A stretch of 64,000 nucleotides of DNA from Maricaulis sp. (lineage in GTDB: Bacteria > Pseudomonadota > Alphaproteobacteria > Caulobacterales > Maricaulaceae): the NCBI RefSeq assembly GCF_015665295.1, contig NZ_JADFAJ010000012.1:1-64000 (forward strand). Direction: 5' to 3'. The notes beneath the pieces were generated by a model. It was not told the DNA's origin. It made no database searches and saw nothing but the letters and a program-made list of their open reading frames with translations. Positions 35,884-44,994 of this stretch are shown here, in pieces (positions within the stretch are counted from its first letter, which is position 1; each line of letters starts with the position of its first letter). The position numbers were made by a program, and so were the translations under genes.

Positions 35884-37181
35884 CAGTCCCGATAAACCTC
35901 GCCACCCTTCATCACGAAATCCATGTCGCGGAGTTCGGAGATGTTTTCCAGCGGATTGCCGTCAACCGCGATGATATCGGCAAAGCGGCCGGCTTCGATC
36001 GTGCCGATCTCGCTGTCCATTTGCAGATGGCGCGAGGCGTTGATGGTCGCGGTGACGATTGCCTCCATCGGCGTGAGGCCGGCCTCGACGAGGAGTTCGA
36101 ATTCGCGGGCATTCAGCCCGTGGCGCGAAACGCCGCTATCGGTGCCAAAGGCGATCGTGACGCCGCCCTCATGGGCGCGGCGGGCCATGTCCAGCATGAC
36201 CGGACCCACTTCGCGCGACTTGGCGCGCTGGTTGTCGGTCATGAAATCCGCTGTCTCGGCCAGTTCGGCGACCGTAACCCCGGCCAGGACGGTCGGGACC
36301 AGATAAGCGCCGTTGCGGCGCATCAGGCGGATGCTCTCGCGGTCGAGATAGGTGCCATGCTCGATTGAATCGCCGCCCGCCTCGAGGAAGGAGTTGATGC
36401 CGGTGACACCGTGCGCATGCGCCGTGACGCGGCGGCCCATCATGTGGGCGGCCTCGACAATGGCGGCGAGTTCGTCATCGAAGAATTGCTGTTCGACACC
36501 GGCAGCGGTGTCGGAGAGGACGCCGCCGGTGGCGGTGATCTTGATCACGTCGGCGCCGCCCCGGATCAGCGTCCGCACGGCCTCACGGCATTGCGCCTCG
36601 CCATTGCAGGCGGTCTCGCTGGCGAACATGTGCAGCACGTCGAGTGAGAAGCCGTTGACGTCGGCATGGCCGCCGGTCGGGGTCACGGCCGAGCCGGCAA
36701 TGCGCAGGCGCGGGCCGGGAATGTCGCCGTCCGCGATGGCATCGCGCAGGGCGAGCGAGGCTTCGAAATTGCCGCCCACATCCTGCACCGTCGTGAAGCC
36801 GGCCATCAGCGTGGTGCGGGCATTGACCGCACCGTCAAAGGCGAGGTCGGAGGCCGACATGGTGAAGGTGTTGAAACGCCGGCCCGGGCCCAGCTCCGAT
36901 TGCAGGTGGACATGGCTGTCGATGAAGCCGGGCATCACGTAATCATCGGTCAGGTCGATAATGGTGGCGCCCTCCGGCGTCACATAGCCCGGCTCGATCG
37001 CTTCGATGCGCTCGCCGCGAATGAGGATGGATTGCTCCATCGCCGGGTCTTCACCCGGCACAGCCAGCAGCCAGCCGGCATGGATGACGGTCAGCACGTC
37101 ATCGCTGTCCTGGGCCAGTACGGCCGGGGAAAGTGTCGTGGTGGCGATCAGGGCGATCGCGGTCATGGCTGATTTCAGCAT
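35883..37181 (-). CDS. Secreted metal-dependent amidohydrolase
   Basis: The 432-residue protein has a signal peptide (cleavage near LAQ-DS), N-terminal sandwich strands, then the barrel with metal motif FIDSHVHL, a Lys/His region (DVIKITATGG), HAHG and an EHGTYLD segment, and the metal Asp in AFGTDSGVS. It is the imidazolonepropionase/Xaa-Pro dipeptidase-like branch of amidohydrolases, often acting on dipeptides or cyclic amides in the periplasm. It lies between purD and the APH-like kinase on one strand. Substrate unknown. Confidence 0.88.
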   Translation of the reverse strand: MLKSAMTAIALIATTTLSPAVLAQDSDDVLTVIHAGWLLAVPGEDPAMEQSILIRGERIEAIEPGYVTPEGATIIDLTDDYVMPGFIDSHVHLQSELGPGRRFNTFTMSASDLAFDGAVNARTTLMAGFTTVQDVGGNFEASLALRDAIADGDIPGPRLRIAGSAVTPTGGHADVNGFSLDVLHMFASETACNGEAQCREAVRTLIRGGADVIKITATGGVLSDTAAGVEQQFFDDELAAIVEAAHMMGRRVTAHAHGVTGINSFLEAGGDSIEHGTYLDRESIRLMRRNGAYLVPTVLAGVTVAELAETADFMTDNQRAKSREVGPVMLDMARRAHEGGVTIAFGTDSGVSRHGLNAREFELLVEAGLTPMEAIVTATINASRHLQMDSEIGTIEAGRFADIIAVDGNPLENISELRDMDFVMKGGEVYRD

Positions 37182-37264
37182 CTCGTCTGCCTCCCCGCAA
37201 ACATGTGTCTGCGCAAGAAGATGACGAGCATGCCCGCGAAGTCAAACGGAGTACGCCGTTTGCG

Positions 37265-38542
37265 CTAATGCGTCTTGAGCGCCCGCCAGGCGATGTCGCG
37301 ACGGCAAAACCCGCCGGGCCAGTCGATCTGGTCGACGGCGGCATAGGCGCGGTCAACAGCATAGTGAAGGGTCTCGCCCGAAGCCGTGACATTGAGCACG
37401 CGGCCGCCAGTGGCAGTGCGTTCGCCCTTGGCATTGCGGGCGGTACCGGCTTCAAACACGACCACGCCCTCCATCCGGTTGGCCTCGTCGACGCCGCCGA
37501 TCATGCTGCCCTTCTCATAGGCGTCCGGATAGCCATTGGCAGCCATGACGACCGTGATCGCCGGTTCGGCCGTCCAGCTCAGCGGTGGCATGTCGGCCAG
37601 TGTTCCGGTCGCGGTGGCATTCAGATAGGGCAGGAGGTCGTTTTCAATCCGCATCATCAGGACCTGGCATTCCGGGTCGCCGAAGCGGATGTTGAATTCG
37701 ACGACTTTGGGGCCTTCCGGGGTCACCATCAGCCCGGCAAACAGTACGCCCTGGAAGGGCGAGCCTTCGGCGGCGAGGCCGTTGGCGACCGGCTCGATGA
37801 TCGTTTTCATTGCGGTGTCGATCAGTTCGGGCTTGGCGATCGGGGCCGGGGAATAGGCGCCCATACCGCCGGTATTGGGGCCGGTATCGCCCTCGCCGAC
37901 GCGCTTGTGGTCCTGGGCGGCGCCGCAATAGAGCACGGTTTTGCCGTCACACAGGGCGAAGATCGAGACTTCCTCGCCGGTCATGAATTCCTCGATCACC
38001 AGCGTCTTGGACGCCTCGCCGAACTTGCCCGACAGGAAAGCATCGATCTCGGCCTCGGCCTCCGCCCGGTCGGACAGGATGACGACCCCCTTGCCGGCGG
38101 CCAGACCGTCGGCCTTGAGGACATAAGGCGGCTCGAACCGGTCGAGGAAGGCCTTGGCCTCGCCGGCATTCGAGAAGGTGCCATAGCGCGCCGACGGCAC
38201 GTTGTGACGGGCGTAGAAGTCCTTGGCGAAGGCCTTGGACGCTTCCAGCCGCGCGGCGAGCCGGGACGGGCCAAACGTTGCGATTCCGGCCTGGCGCAGC
38301 CGGTCTGCGAGCCCGTCGCAGAGCGGGTTTTCCGGACCGATGATGACAAGGTCGACCGATTCGTCTCGGGCCAGCTCGACCAGGCCATCGAGATCGGAGA
38401 CGGGGATATCGTGACAGCTCGCCAGCTCGCTGATGGCAGCACTGCCGGGCGCAGCCAGAATGGCCGAGACCATCGGGCTCTGGGCGATTTTCCACACCAG
38501 GGCGTGTTCGCGCCCGCCTGATCCGACAACCAGAACCTTCAT
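37265..38542 (-). CDS. purD: Phosphoribosylamine-glycine ligase (GAR synthetase)
   Basis: The 425-residue ATP-grasp enzyme joins glycine to phosphoribosylamine in step 2 of purine synthesis. Visible marks: MKVLVVGSGGREHALVWK at the start, the ATP-grasp lysine region YVLKADGLAAGKGVVI, EEFMTGEEVSIFAL, and the C-terminal ligands FNIRFGDPECQ. Length is normal. It is divergent from xseA (128-base gap), an arrangement common in alphaproteobacteria. Confidence 0.97.
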   Translation of the reverse strand: MKVLVVGSGGREHALVWKIAQSPMVSAILAAPGSAAISELASCHDIPVSDLDGLVELARDESVDLVIIGPENPLCDGLADRLRQAGIATFGPSRLAARLEASKAFAKDFYARHNVPSARYGTFSNAGEAKAFLDRFEPPYVLKADGLAAGKGVVILSDRAEAEAEIDAFLSGKFGEASKTLVIEEFMTGEEVSIFALCDGKTVLYCGAAQDHKRVGEGDTGPNTGGMGAYSPAPIAKPELIDTAMKTIIEPVANGLAAEGSPFQGVLFAGLMVTPEGPKVVEFNIRFGDPECQVLMMRIENDLLPYLNATATGTLADMPPLSWTAEPAITVVMAANGYPDAYEKGSMIGGVDEANRMEGVVVFEAGTARNAKGERTATGGRVLNVTASGETLHYAVDRAYAAVDQIDWPGGFCRRDIAWRALKTH

Positions 38543-38670
38543 CTGACCCTCAATGCGTCTGTCGCTACACTCTGATCGCCCTGCCTAGCGCAATCGCCGG
38601 ACAATCGCGAGTCTGTCCGACGGTAGTCTGGACATTGCGATGCCCGGCAATCCAATTTACCAGATGAGGC

Positions 38671-40128
38671 ATGAATACGCCCGCGGGAAACATCCACGAA
38701 TTCACGGTTTCCGAGCTGGCCGGCTCGCTCAAGCGCACCGTCGAGGACGCGTTCGGCCATGTCCGTGTGCGTGGCGAGCTGGGCCGGGTCATCGTGGCCA
38801 AGTCGGGTCATGTCTATTTCGACGTCAAGGACGACAAGGCCGTCATCGCCTCGATCGCCTGGAAGGGCACGGCCCAGCGTTTCCGCTTCCGCCCGGAAGA
38901 GGGGCTGGAAGTGGTCATCGAGGGGCGTTTGTCGACCTATCCCGGTCGTTCGCAATACCAGCTCATTGTCGAGTCGATGGAACCCGCCGGCGCCGGGGCG
39001 CTGATGGCGCTCCTGGAAGAACGCAAGAAACAGCTCGCCGCCGAGGGCCTGTTCGACGCCGACCGCAAAAAGGCGATCCCCTTCCTGCCGACGACGATCG
39101 GTGTTGTGACGTCGCCGACCGGCGCCGTCATCCGCGATATCCTGCACCGGCTGCAGGACCGTTTCCCGCGCCATGTCCTGCTGTGGCCGGTCCTGGTCCA
39201 GGGCGAGGCGGCCGCGGGCCAGATCGCCGAAGCGATCCGGGGTTTCAACGCGCTGTCGGCCGGTGGGCCGGTGCCGCGCCCGGACGTGCTGATCGTGGCG
39301 CGCGGGGGTGGCTCGATCGAGGACTTGTGGGCCTTCAACGAGGAGATCGTCGTCCGCGCCGCCGCCGAGAGCGCGATCCCGCTGATCTCCGCCGTCGGCC
39401 ACGAGACCGACACCACCCTGATTGATTTCGCCTCGGACCGGCGCGCGCCGACCCCGACCGGGGCGGCGGAAATGGCGGTGCCGGTGCGGGCCGAGCTGAA
39501 AGCCTCGCTGACCCAAACGGGCGGACGCCTGGTCGCCGCCCTGTCGCGTCATATCGAACGCCGCCGCACCGAGTTGCGCTCGGCCGCCCGGGCCCTGCCG
39601 CGCCCGGCCTCCCTGATGGAGCTGAAGCGCCAGCGCTTCGACATGATCGCCGACAAGCTCGACCCGGCCTTGCTCAATCATGCCGCCGAGAAACGCGGGC
39701 GCCTCAGGGTGCTCGCCGCCGGTCTCAAGCCCGCCGCCCTGTCGCGCGATCTGCGTCAGAAGCGCGAGCTGCTGGCCGAGCGGGCCGGCCGTCTCGCCCC
39801 GGCTGCCGACCGGGTTCGTCGGGACCGCAAGCGCGATCTCGACAATTGGTCGGCCCGGCTGGAAGCCCTGTCGCACCAGTCCGTGCTCAAGCGCGGCTTT
39901 GTGCTGGTGCGCGACCGGGCCGGCAAGCTGGTGCGCTCGGGGGCCTCGCTGATCGAAGGGGCGGGCGTCGATCTTGTCTTTGCCGATGGCGAACGGGCGG
40001 CGCGGATCGAGGGCGGTCGCAGAGCGCCGAAACGGGCACCGGAAACGCCGGAGCCCGTGCGCAAGAGCAAGCCGAAACCCAAGCCGCGCGGCAAGCCGGA
40101 AGCGGAAGGCCAGGGCAAGCTTTTCTGA
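38671..40128 (+). CDS. xseA: Exodeoxyribonuclease VII large subunit
   Basis: The 485-residue subunit has an N-terminal OB fold (EFTVSELAGSLKRTVEDAFGHVRVRGEL..., SGHVYFDVKDDKAVI) and the catalytic region with TSPTGAVIRDI, VLIVARGGGSIEDLWAFNEE and SAVGHETDTTLIDF. A long coiled-coil C-terminal part follows, with a basic tail of KPKPR repeats. With XseB (not in the window) it degrades single-stranded DNA. It is first of xseA-DUF2093-M23. Confidence 0.96.
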   Translation: MNTPAGNIHEFTVSELAGSLKRTVEDAFGHVRVRGELGRVIVAKSGHVYFDVKDDKAVIASIAWKGTAQRFRFRPEEGLEVVIEGRLSTYPGRSQYQLIVESMEPAGAGALMALLEERKKQLAAEGLFDADRKKAIPFLPTTIGVVTSPTGAVIRDILHRLQDRFPRHVLLWPVLVQGEAAAGQIAEAIRGFNALSAGGPVPRPDVLIVARGGGSIEDLWAFNEEIVVRAAAESAIPLISAVGHETDTTLIDFASDRRAPTPTGAAEMAVPVRAELKASLTQTGGRLVAALSRHIERRRTELRSAARALPRPASLMELKRQRFDMIADKLDPALLNHAAEKRGRLRVLAAGLKPAALSRDLRQKRELLAERAGRLAPAADRVRRDRKRDLDNWSARLEALSHQSVLKRGFVLVRDRAGKLVRSGASLIEGAGVDLVFADGERAARIEGGRRAPKRAPETPEPVRKSKPKPKPRGKPEAEGQGKLF

Positions 40129-40177
40129 TGCGGCACAGCCCTCCCGCTCGCCCGCAAACCCTGCTAGAGACAAGAAC

Positions 40178-40408
40178 ATGAGTGATTTCAGTTTCGACAA
40201 AGACTTCCAGGGCGAGGCCATTCTCGAGTTTGGCGACAGCGACTTCATCATCCTGAAGGCGGGCAGTTTCGTGCGTTGCGCCGTGACCGGTGACCCGATC
40301 CAGCTGGACCAGTTGCGCTATTGGAATGTTGACGAGCAGGAAGCCTATCGCGACGTGCTGATCGCGAAACAGCGCTGGATAGAGCTGAACACGGAGCCGG
40401 GCAAATGA
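40178..40408 (+). CDS. DUF2093 protein
   Basis: The 76-residue protein matches DUF2093, a small alphaproteobacterial family: EAILEFGDSDFIILKAGSF, RCAVTGDPIQLDQLRYW and the terminal EAYRD region. No membrane segment is present. Function is unknown. It is usually found beside lpxK, waaA and xseA in this class, as here. Its stop overlaps the next start as ATGA. Confidence 0.88.
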   Translation: MSDFSFDKDFQGEAILEFGDSDFIILKAGSFVRCAVTGDPIQLDQLRYWNVDEQEAYRDVLIAKQRWIELNTEPGK

Positions 40409-41316
40409 TCAGCCTCGCCGTCGTCCTTGCCCTGCAATCCATGACGGCTCTCGTCGATGATGCGTCGGATCCGATCGGTGAACTGATCGCCCGGAATGCA
40501 CCGGAAGCGCGGGAAGTGGCCGTGCCCGGACCGATGGGCTGCCGTGGCCGCCGGGAAGAGGGTGCGCTCATCATCTGCCGGTTCGAGCCGGGCACCCGGC
40601 TTGAGCTTGGCGAGAGTGTCGCCATCGCCGACTCGCAGGGTTTTGCCGTGCTCGGTATTCCGCGCAACGCGCCCGAAGAAATGGTCTTCGAGATTTCGAC
40701 GGCGGATGTCGCCAACAGCATCAACCAGATCGACGAGAGCCCGACCTGGTTCATCACCCAGCGCGAGTACAATCTCCAGCATGTCGATGGCGTGCCGCAG
40801 GCGACCGTGACGCCCGACCCGTCCACCCTGCCGCGCCGTCAGCGCGAATACGCGCAAAAGCAGGACGCCTTCAATTCGGTCTGGGAGGGGCAGGGTTTCC
40901 TCGACGGGTTCATCTCACCCGCCGAGGGCATTACGACCGGCGTCTATGGCTCGGCCCGCGTCTACAATAACGGCCATGAAGGCAGCCCGCACTGGGGGCT
41001 GGACTGGGCCAATGAGGTCGGCACGCCGGTCCATGCACCCGCCGGCGGTCTGGTCACCCTGGCCGAGCCGGACATGTATTACGAAGGCGGTCTGATTTTC
41101 ATTGATCACGGCCAGGGCCTGGTCTCGGCCTTTCTCCACCTGTCCGGTGTCGAGGTTTCGGCCGGCGACGTGGTCGAGCAGGGCCAGCTGATCGGCGCCA
41201 TGGGCGCTGGCGGCCGGGCGACGGGCTCGCATCTCGACTGGCGCGTGAAGCTGCGTAACCAGTTCTATGTCGACCCGCAGAGCCTGCTGGATCTGGACCT
41301 GACAGACCTGCGCTAG
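40405..41316 (+). CDS. M23-family (LytM-like) peptidase with altered zinc motif
   Basis: The 303-residue protein has a short hydrophobic N terminus, a long linker domain and a C-terminal LytM domain (about 180-295). The first metal motif is present (SPHWGLDWA, H-x3-D), but the second, normally HxH, reads GSHLDWRV, so the last zinc His is replaced by Asp. Either Asp serves as ligand, or the protein is an inactive LytM regulator like EnvC/NlpD-type activators of amidases. It is coupled to DUF2093 by ATGA overlap. It probably acts in the periplasm on cell wall. Confidence 0.85.
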   Translation: MISLAVVLALQSMTALVDDASDPIGELIARNAPEAREVAVPGPMGCRGRREEGALIICRFEPGTRLELGESVAIADSQGFAVLGIPRNAPEEMVFEISTADVANSINQIDESPTWFITQREYNLQHVDGVPQATVTPDPSTLPRRQREYAQKQDAFNSVWEGQGFLDGFISPAEGITTGVYGSARVYNNGHEGSPHWGLDWANEVGTPVHAPAGGLVTLAEPDMYYEGGLIFIDHGQGLVSAFLHLSGVEVSAGDVVEQGQLIGAMGAGGRATGSHLDWRVKLRNQFYVDPQSLLDLDLTDLR

Positions 41317-41320
41317 GCGG

Positions 41321-41352
41321 GGCGCGAGTTCCTTCGCTGGAACCTTCGCGCC
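41321..41352 (+). terminator. Terminator-like hairpin after the M23 gene
   Basis: GGCGCGAGTTCC pairs with GGAAC-CT-TCGCGCC (2-base bulge), loop TTCGCT, 4 bases after the stop. It has no T tract. It touches the large palindrome that follows. Confidence 0.4.
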
Positions 41353-41515
41353 ACGCGCGCAATCAGCCATACATCGCTTGTCAGCCAGCAGGCCGTATCC
41401 GTTTCTTCAGCTCAAGGGTGAAACCGCGAAGCGGCCGCTGTGCGGCCCGTGACCTGAAGAAACGGATACGGCGACCTCTCGGCAAGCGGTTTATGGATGA
41501 GTGTGCGCAGGCGCG
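41347..41515. repeat. Large imperfect palindrome (about 170 bp) with a perfect 19-bp core stem
   Basis: The core arms lie at 41392-41410 and 41454-41472 and are exact inverse complements (GCCGTATCCGTTTCTTCAG). Outside them CCATACATCGCTTG (41367-41380) faces CAAGCGGTTTATGG (41483-41496), 12 of 14 paired. Still further out CGCGCC-rich arms pair. The 43-base centre has small GC hairpins. It has no coding capacity. It could be a non-autonomous mobile element or a structured RNA. Confidence 0.8.
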
Positions 41516-41602
41516 TGAATAAACAGGGACAGACACCTACTTCCCAAGCGGAATTCCAAGTCTCGGCTCCAGACTTGATGGGCTGAGGTCGGACGCTAGC
41601 GT

Positions 41603-41714
41603 CCTTCTCCCTTGGGAGAAGGTGTCGCGGAGCGACGGATGAGGGGGATCAGCGCCGCACCACCGGGATTTTCCCCTCACCCGGCCTACGGCCACCCTCT
41701 CCCGGGGGAGAGGG
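41603..41714. repeat. 112-bp palindromic intergenic repeat, copy 2
   Basis: Same length and layout as 29278-29389: CCTTCTCCCTTGGGAGAAGG at the left, GTCGC-GGA-GCGAC inside, CCCTCACCC and then CCCTCTCCCGG...GGGAGAGGG at the right. Differences from copy 1 fall mostly in loops or are paired. It lies 45 bases after the lpxL stop on the other strand. Confidence 0.85.
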
Positions 41715-41758
41715 AAGGCGGTGCTTTACACGCAGCGGCTCAGATGGGGTGTCCCCAC

Positions 41759-42679
41759 CTAGCCCTTGTAAACCGACTTCGCCCAACGCCGATGGACCCA
41801 GAACCATTGCTCGGGCGCCTGGCGGATTTCGCGTTCCACCCATTGATTGATCCGCGTCACCGTTTCGATGATGGCGGCGGACTTGTCGGGATTGGTCGAG
41901 ATTTCGATGGGGTCGTGCACTTCCACCCGGAAGCGCGCCCCGCCCATCCGGCGCACTGACAGCGGCAGGAGCGGGCAGCCATGGCGCATGGCGAGGCGGG
42001 TCGGGCCGGGCGCCGTCATGGAGGGGTGGCCGAAGAAGGGCGCCTCGACGCCGTCATTCATCTTCTGGTCGTTCATCAGCGCCACCGACTCGCCAGCCTT
42101 GAGGGCCTGCATCAGCGCCTTGGCGCCATCGCCGCCCTTGGCGGTCAGCGTCTTGACGCCATAGCCCACCCGCATCGCGGAGATGCGGCGGTCGATCAGC
42201 GGATTATTGGCCGGCCGGTAGGTGATGTGGCAGGGCAGGCCGGTCTGGCTGATCGCGGCCGCGGCGACCTCCCAGTTGGAATGGTGCATCGAGATGATGA
42301 CCGCTGGCTTGCCCGTGTCGCGCAGGGCTTCGAACTTCTCGCGGCCGATGAACTCGACCCGGTCGTTGAACTCCGGCCCGGCGAAGACACCCAGATGCGG
42401 CATTTCGCCGACAAGCCGCCCGAAATTCTCCCACATCCCGCCCAGAAGGCGCTCGATCTCCGGCGCCGCGGCCTCGGGGAAGCAGCGCTGCATGTTGATG
42501 CGGGCCACCTTGTGCACCGGCAGGAGCGGGCCGAGCTTGCGCAGGAGCTCGCCGGCCGCGTCGGAGGCCTTGTCGATCCCCTTGATCTTGTACCAGCCGG
42601 CATAGGCATCCCAGGCGGCGGCTTCGAACCGCCAGCCGATCCGCGTCAGGGTCGAGGCATTGCGCTGGGCGTCTATCAT
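41759..42679 (-). CDS. lpxL: Lipid A acyltransferase (LpxL/HtrB family)
   Basis: The 306-residue enzyme has the HX4(D/E) acyltransferase motif as HHSNWE, then CHITYRPANNPLID, LNDQ-type VALMNDQKM and a C-terminal QWFWVHRRW. LpxL-type enzymes add secondary acyl chains to Kdo-lipid A at the inner membrane. It follows lpxK by 9 bases in the DUF374-waaA-lpxK-lpxL unit, so it likely acts late in the same pathway. Whether it is LpxL- or LpxM-like in position cannot be told. Confidence 0.9.
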   Translation of the reverse strand: MIDAQRNASTLTRIGWRFEAAAWDAYAGWYKIKGIDKASDAAGELLRKLGPLLPVHKVARINMQRCFPEAAAPEIERLLGGMWENFGRLVGEMPHLGVFAGPEFNDRVEFIGREKFEALRDTGKPAVIISMHHSNWEVAAAAISQTGLPCHITYRPANNPLIDRRISAMRVGYGVKTLTAKGGDGAKALMQALKAGESVALMNDQKMNDGVEAPFFGHPSMTAPGPTRLAMRHGCPLLPLSVRRMGGARFRVEVHDPIEISTNPDKSAAIIETVTRINQWVEREIRQAPEQWFWVHRRWAKSVYKG

Positions 42680-42688
42680 GCCGTGGAT

Positions 42689-43702
42689 TTACCCAAGCTC
42701 GCCGCGAGCGTCCATGACGTCACGCAACAGCCCGTCCAGCGCGCCGGGATTGGCAAAGGTCGCGCGGACCGGCCAGGCGGCAATGCGTGTACGCGCGTCT
42801 GCTGGAAGACGCACCCAGTCCTTCTCGGTCGTGATCAGCTGCGCCTCATGGGCGGCGGCGAGCGCATCCAGATGGCGCAGGTCACCCGCGCTGAAGGCAT
42901 GATGATCGCCATAGACCGCGACCTCGCCCAGATCGCCGCCGGCGGCGACCAGCGCATCGAAGAATTTCTGCGGCCGTCCGATCCCGGCAAAGGCGACCAG
43001 CTTGCCCGGCGGTGGCGGCGCCGCCGGCTCCAGCCAGGCATGGAAGACAGGGATTTCCAGATCGGCAAGGCCGAGGCCCGACCAGTCCGGTTCCTTGTCG
43101 GGGCCCGGCATCATCACGATGACGGCGTCGGCGCGGGCGAGGCCCGCCTTGACCGGCTCGCGCAGAGGTCCCGCCGGGAAGATCGTCCCCGGTCCCCAGC
43201 CGGTGACGCCATCGACCACAAGGATCGAGCAGTCCTTGGCAAGGTCGGGATTCTGGTGACCGTCATCCATCAGCACCAGGTCGACACCGCCCGCCGCGTC
43301 GATGGCACGGCCACCGGCAGCCCGGTCGCGCGCGATCCAGGCCTGGCCGGTCCGGGCCAGCAGCAGCGGCTCGTCGCCGACCTGGTCAGCGCCATGCGCT
43401 TCCGGGGCGACGCGCAGCGGGCCGGCCTGCGAGCCGCCATAGCCGCGCGACAGGGAGGCGGTGGTGATGTCCATGGCAGCGAGGCGTTGCATCAGGGTCT
43501 GGGTGACCGGTGTCTTGCCGGTCCCGCCCACGGTGAGATTGCCGATGCAGACCACCTTTGGCCCGATGCGGACCGGCGCCGCCTTGCGGATTCGACGGGC
43601 GACGGCCCAGGCGTAAACCCAGCCAAGCGGAGCCAGCAGCGCCCGCGCCAGGGCGCCGGAGCCGCGACCGCCATCGGTGCGCCAGAAAACCGGTTCCTTC
43701 AT
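42689..43702 (-). CDS. lpxK: Tetraacyldisaccharide 4'-kinase
   Basis: The 337-residue kinase phosphorylates the 4' position of the lipid A disaccharide. The Walker A is CIGNLTVGGTGKTP, followed by SRGYGG and the catalytic LMDDGHQNP, all standard for LpxK. An N-terminal hydrophobic helix (ALLAPLGWVYAWAVA) anchors it to the inner membrane. Its start overlaps the waaA stop by 4 bases. Confidence 0.96.
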   Translation of the reverse strand: MKEPVFWRTDGGRGSGALARALLAPLGWVYAWAVARRIRKAAPVRIGPKVVCIGNLTVGGTGKTPVTQTLMQRLAAMDITTASLSRGYGGSQAGPLRVAPEAHGADQVGDEPLLLARTGQAWIARDRAAGGRAIDAAGGVDLVLMDDGHQNPDLAKDCSILVVDGVTGWGPGTIFPAGPLREPVKAGLARADAVIVMMPGPDKEPDWSGLGLADLEIPVFHAWLEPAAPPPPGKLVAFAGIGRPQKFFDALVAAGGDLGEVAVYGDHHAFSAGDLRHLDALAAAHEAQLITTEKDWVRLPADARTRIAAWPVRATFANPGALDGLLRDVMDARGELG

Positions 43703-44994
43703 GATCGCGTCCCGGTTTTGCCCGCTTCATCCAGCAGCAGTCCGATCGCGGTGAGCGTAGTGTCGAGCGCGCCGCCGGAGGCCTGGGCGATGGCCCGTCT
43801 CGCCGCAGCAAGCGATGGCGCCCGCCCTTGCCAGACTTGCTCGACAGCTTCCGACAGGGTCAGCGCGTCGTCTATCTCCAGCAGGGCGTCATGGCGGCGA
43901 TAGGCGGCGTAGAGATCGTCGAAGCTGGCAACATGCGGTCCGGTAATGACGCAGGCACCCGCCTGGCTGGCCTCGACCGGATTGTGGCCGCCGATTTCGG
44001 GCAGGAGACTGCCCGCGATGAAGGCGGCCGGCGCGAGGGAGAACCAGAGCGGCATCTCGCCCAGCGTGTCGGCGAGCCAGACGGTGTCCTGGCCGTCGGG
44101 CAGCTCACCCCTTGAACGCCGCGCCAGCCGGAAGCCGCGCTGCTCGATCAGCTCCTGCACGGCATTGCCGCGTTCGGGATGGCGCGGGGCGAGGATCAGC
44201 AGGGCGCCGGGATGGGTCTTGTGCAGCAGGCTGTGGGCCGACAGGACCGTAGCTTCCTCACCGTCATGCGTTGAGGCGGCCAGCCATACCGGGCGTCCGG
44301 CAAGGCTGGATCTGAGACGTGACAATTCCTCGGCGTCCGGCGCGAGCGGGCTGGCTTCCAGTTTCAGATTGCCGGCCAGGACGACTTCGCGGCCGGTCAG
44401 GTTTTCCAGGCCGTCACGGGTTCGGGTATCGGCGGCGCCGATCCAGTCGAACGCGTCGAGCAGGCGGCGGACCGCATCGCCGCGCTTGCGCCAGCGCTCC
44501 AGCGAGGCGGCATTCATGCGGGCATTGACCAGTGCCATCGGAATCTTCCGGCGGCGCGCCTCGGTGAGCAGGTTCGGCCAGAACTCCGACTCGGCGAACA
44601 CGCCGGCATCGGGTCGCCAGTGATCGAGGAAACGGCGCACGGCGCCGGGTGTGTCGACCGGGACATATTGATGCTTGGCCTGCGGCGGCAGGCGTTTCTC
44701 CATCAGCGCTGCGGACGTTACCGTGCCGGTGGTGACGAGGAACTCGAGGTCCGGATACCGCCCTGCCATCTGGTCGACCAGGGTGGCGAGGACCAGGCTC
44801 TCACCGACGCTGGCCCCGTGCAGCCAGATCAGACGGCCATCCGGGCGGCGTATTTCGGGGCGTCCCAGGCGTTCATGCCGGCGTGCCGGGTCTTCCTTGC
44901 CCGCACTGGCCCGGCGCGACAGGATGGCCGGCAGGAGGGGAGCGGCGAGCCCGGTGAGCACGCGGTATAGCTGGAGTGAGGCCGGCAGGCTCAC
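43699..44994 (-). CDS. waaA: 3-deoxy-D-manno-octulosonic acid (Kdo) transferase
   Basis: The 431-residue GT30 glycosyltransferase adds Kdo to lipid A precursor. Visible marks: IWLHGASVGE with the base Glu, FAESEFWPN, LVNARMN, the C-domain APRHPER, and the nucleotide-sugar region GGHNPVEASQAG. A short N-terminal hydrophobic anchor is present. It overlaps both neighbours by 4 bases (ATGA), so the unit is tightly coupled. Confidence 0.96.
   Translation of the reverse strand: MSLPASLQLYRVLTGLAAPLLPAILSRRASAGKEDPARRHERLGRPEIRRPDGRLIWLHGASVGESLVLATLVDQMAGRYPDLEFLVTTGTVTSAALMEKRLPPQAKHQYVPVDTPGAVRRFLDHWRPDAGVFAESEFWPNLLTEARRRKIPMALVNARMNAASLERWRKRGDAVRRLLDAFDWIGAADTRTRDGLENLTGREVVLAGNLKLEASPLAPDAEELSRLRSSLAGRPVWLAASTHDGEEATVLSAHSLLHKTHPGALLILAPRHPERGNAVQELIEQRGFRLARRSRGELPDGQDTVWLADTLGEMPLWFSLAPAAFIAGSLLPEIGGHNPVEASQAGACVITGPHVASFDDLYAAYRRHDALLEIDDALTLSEAVEQVWQGRAPSLAAARRAIAQASGGALDTTLTAIGLLLDEAGKTGTRS

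Noticed and set aside
41981-43903. 640-residue plus-strand frame over lpxL and lpxK
   Set aside because: Shadow of two certain genes on the other strand; composition is that of reversed codons.
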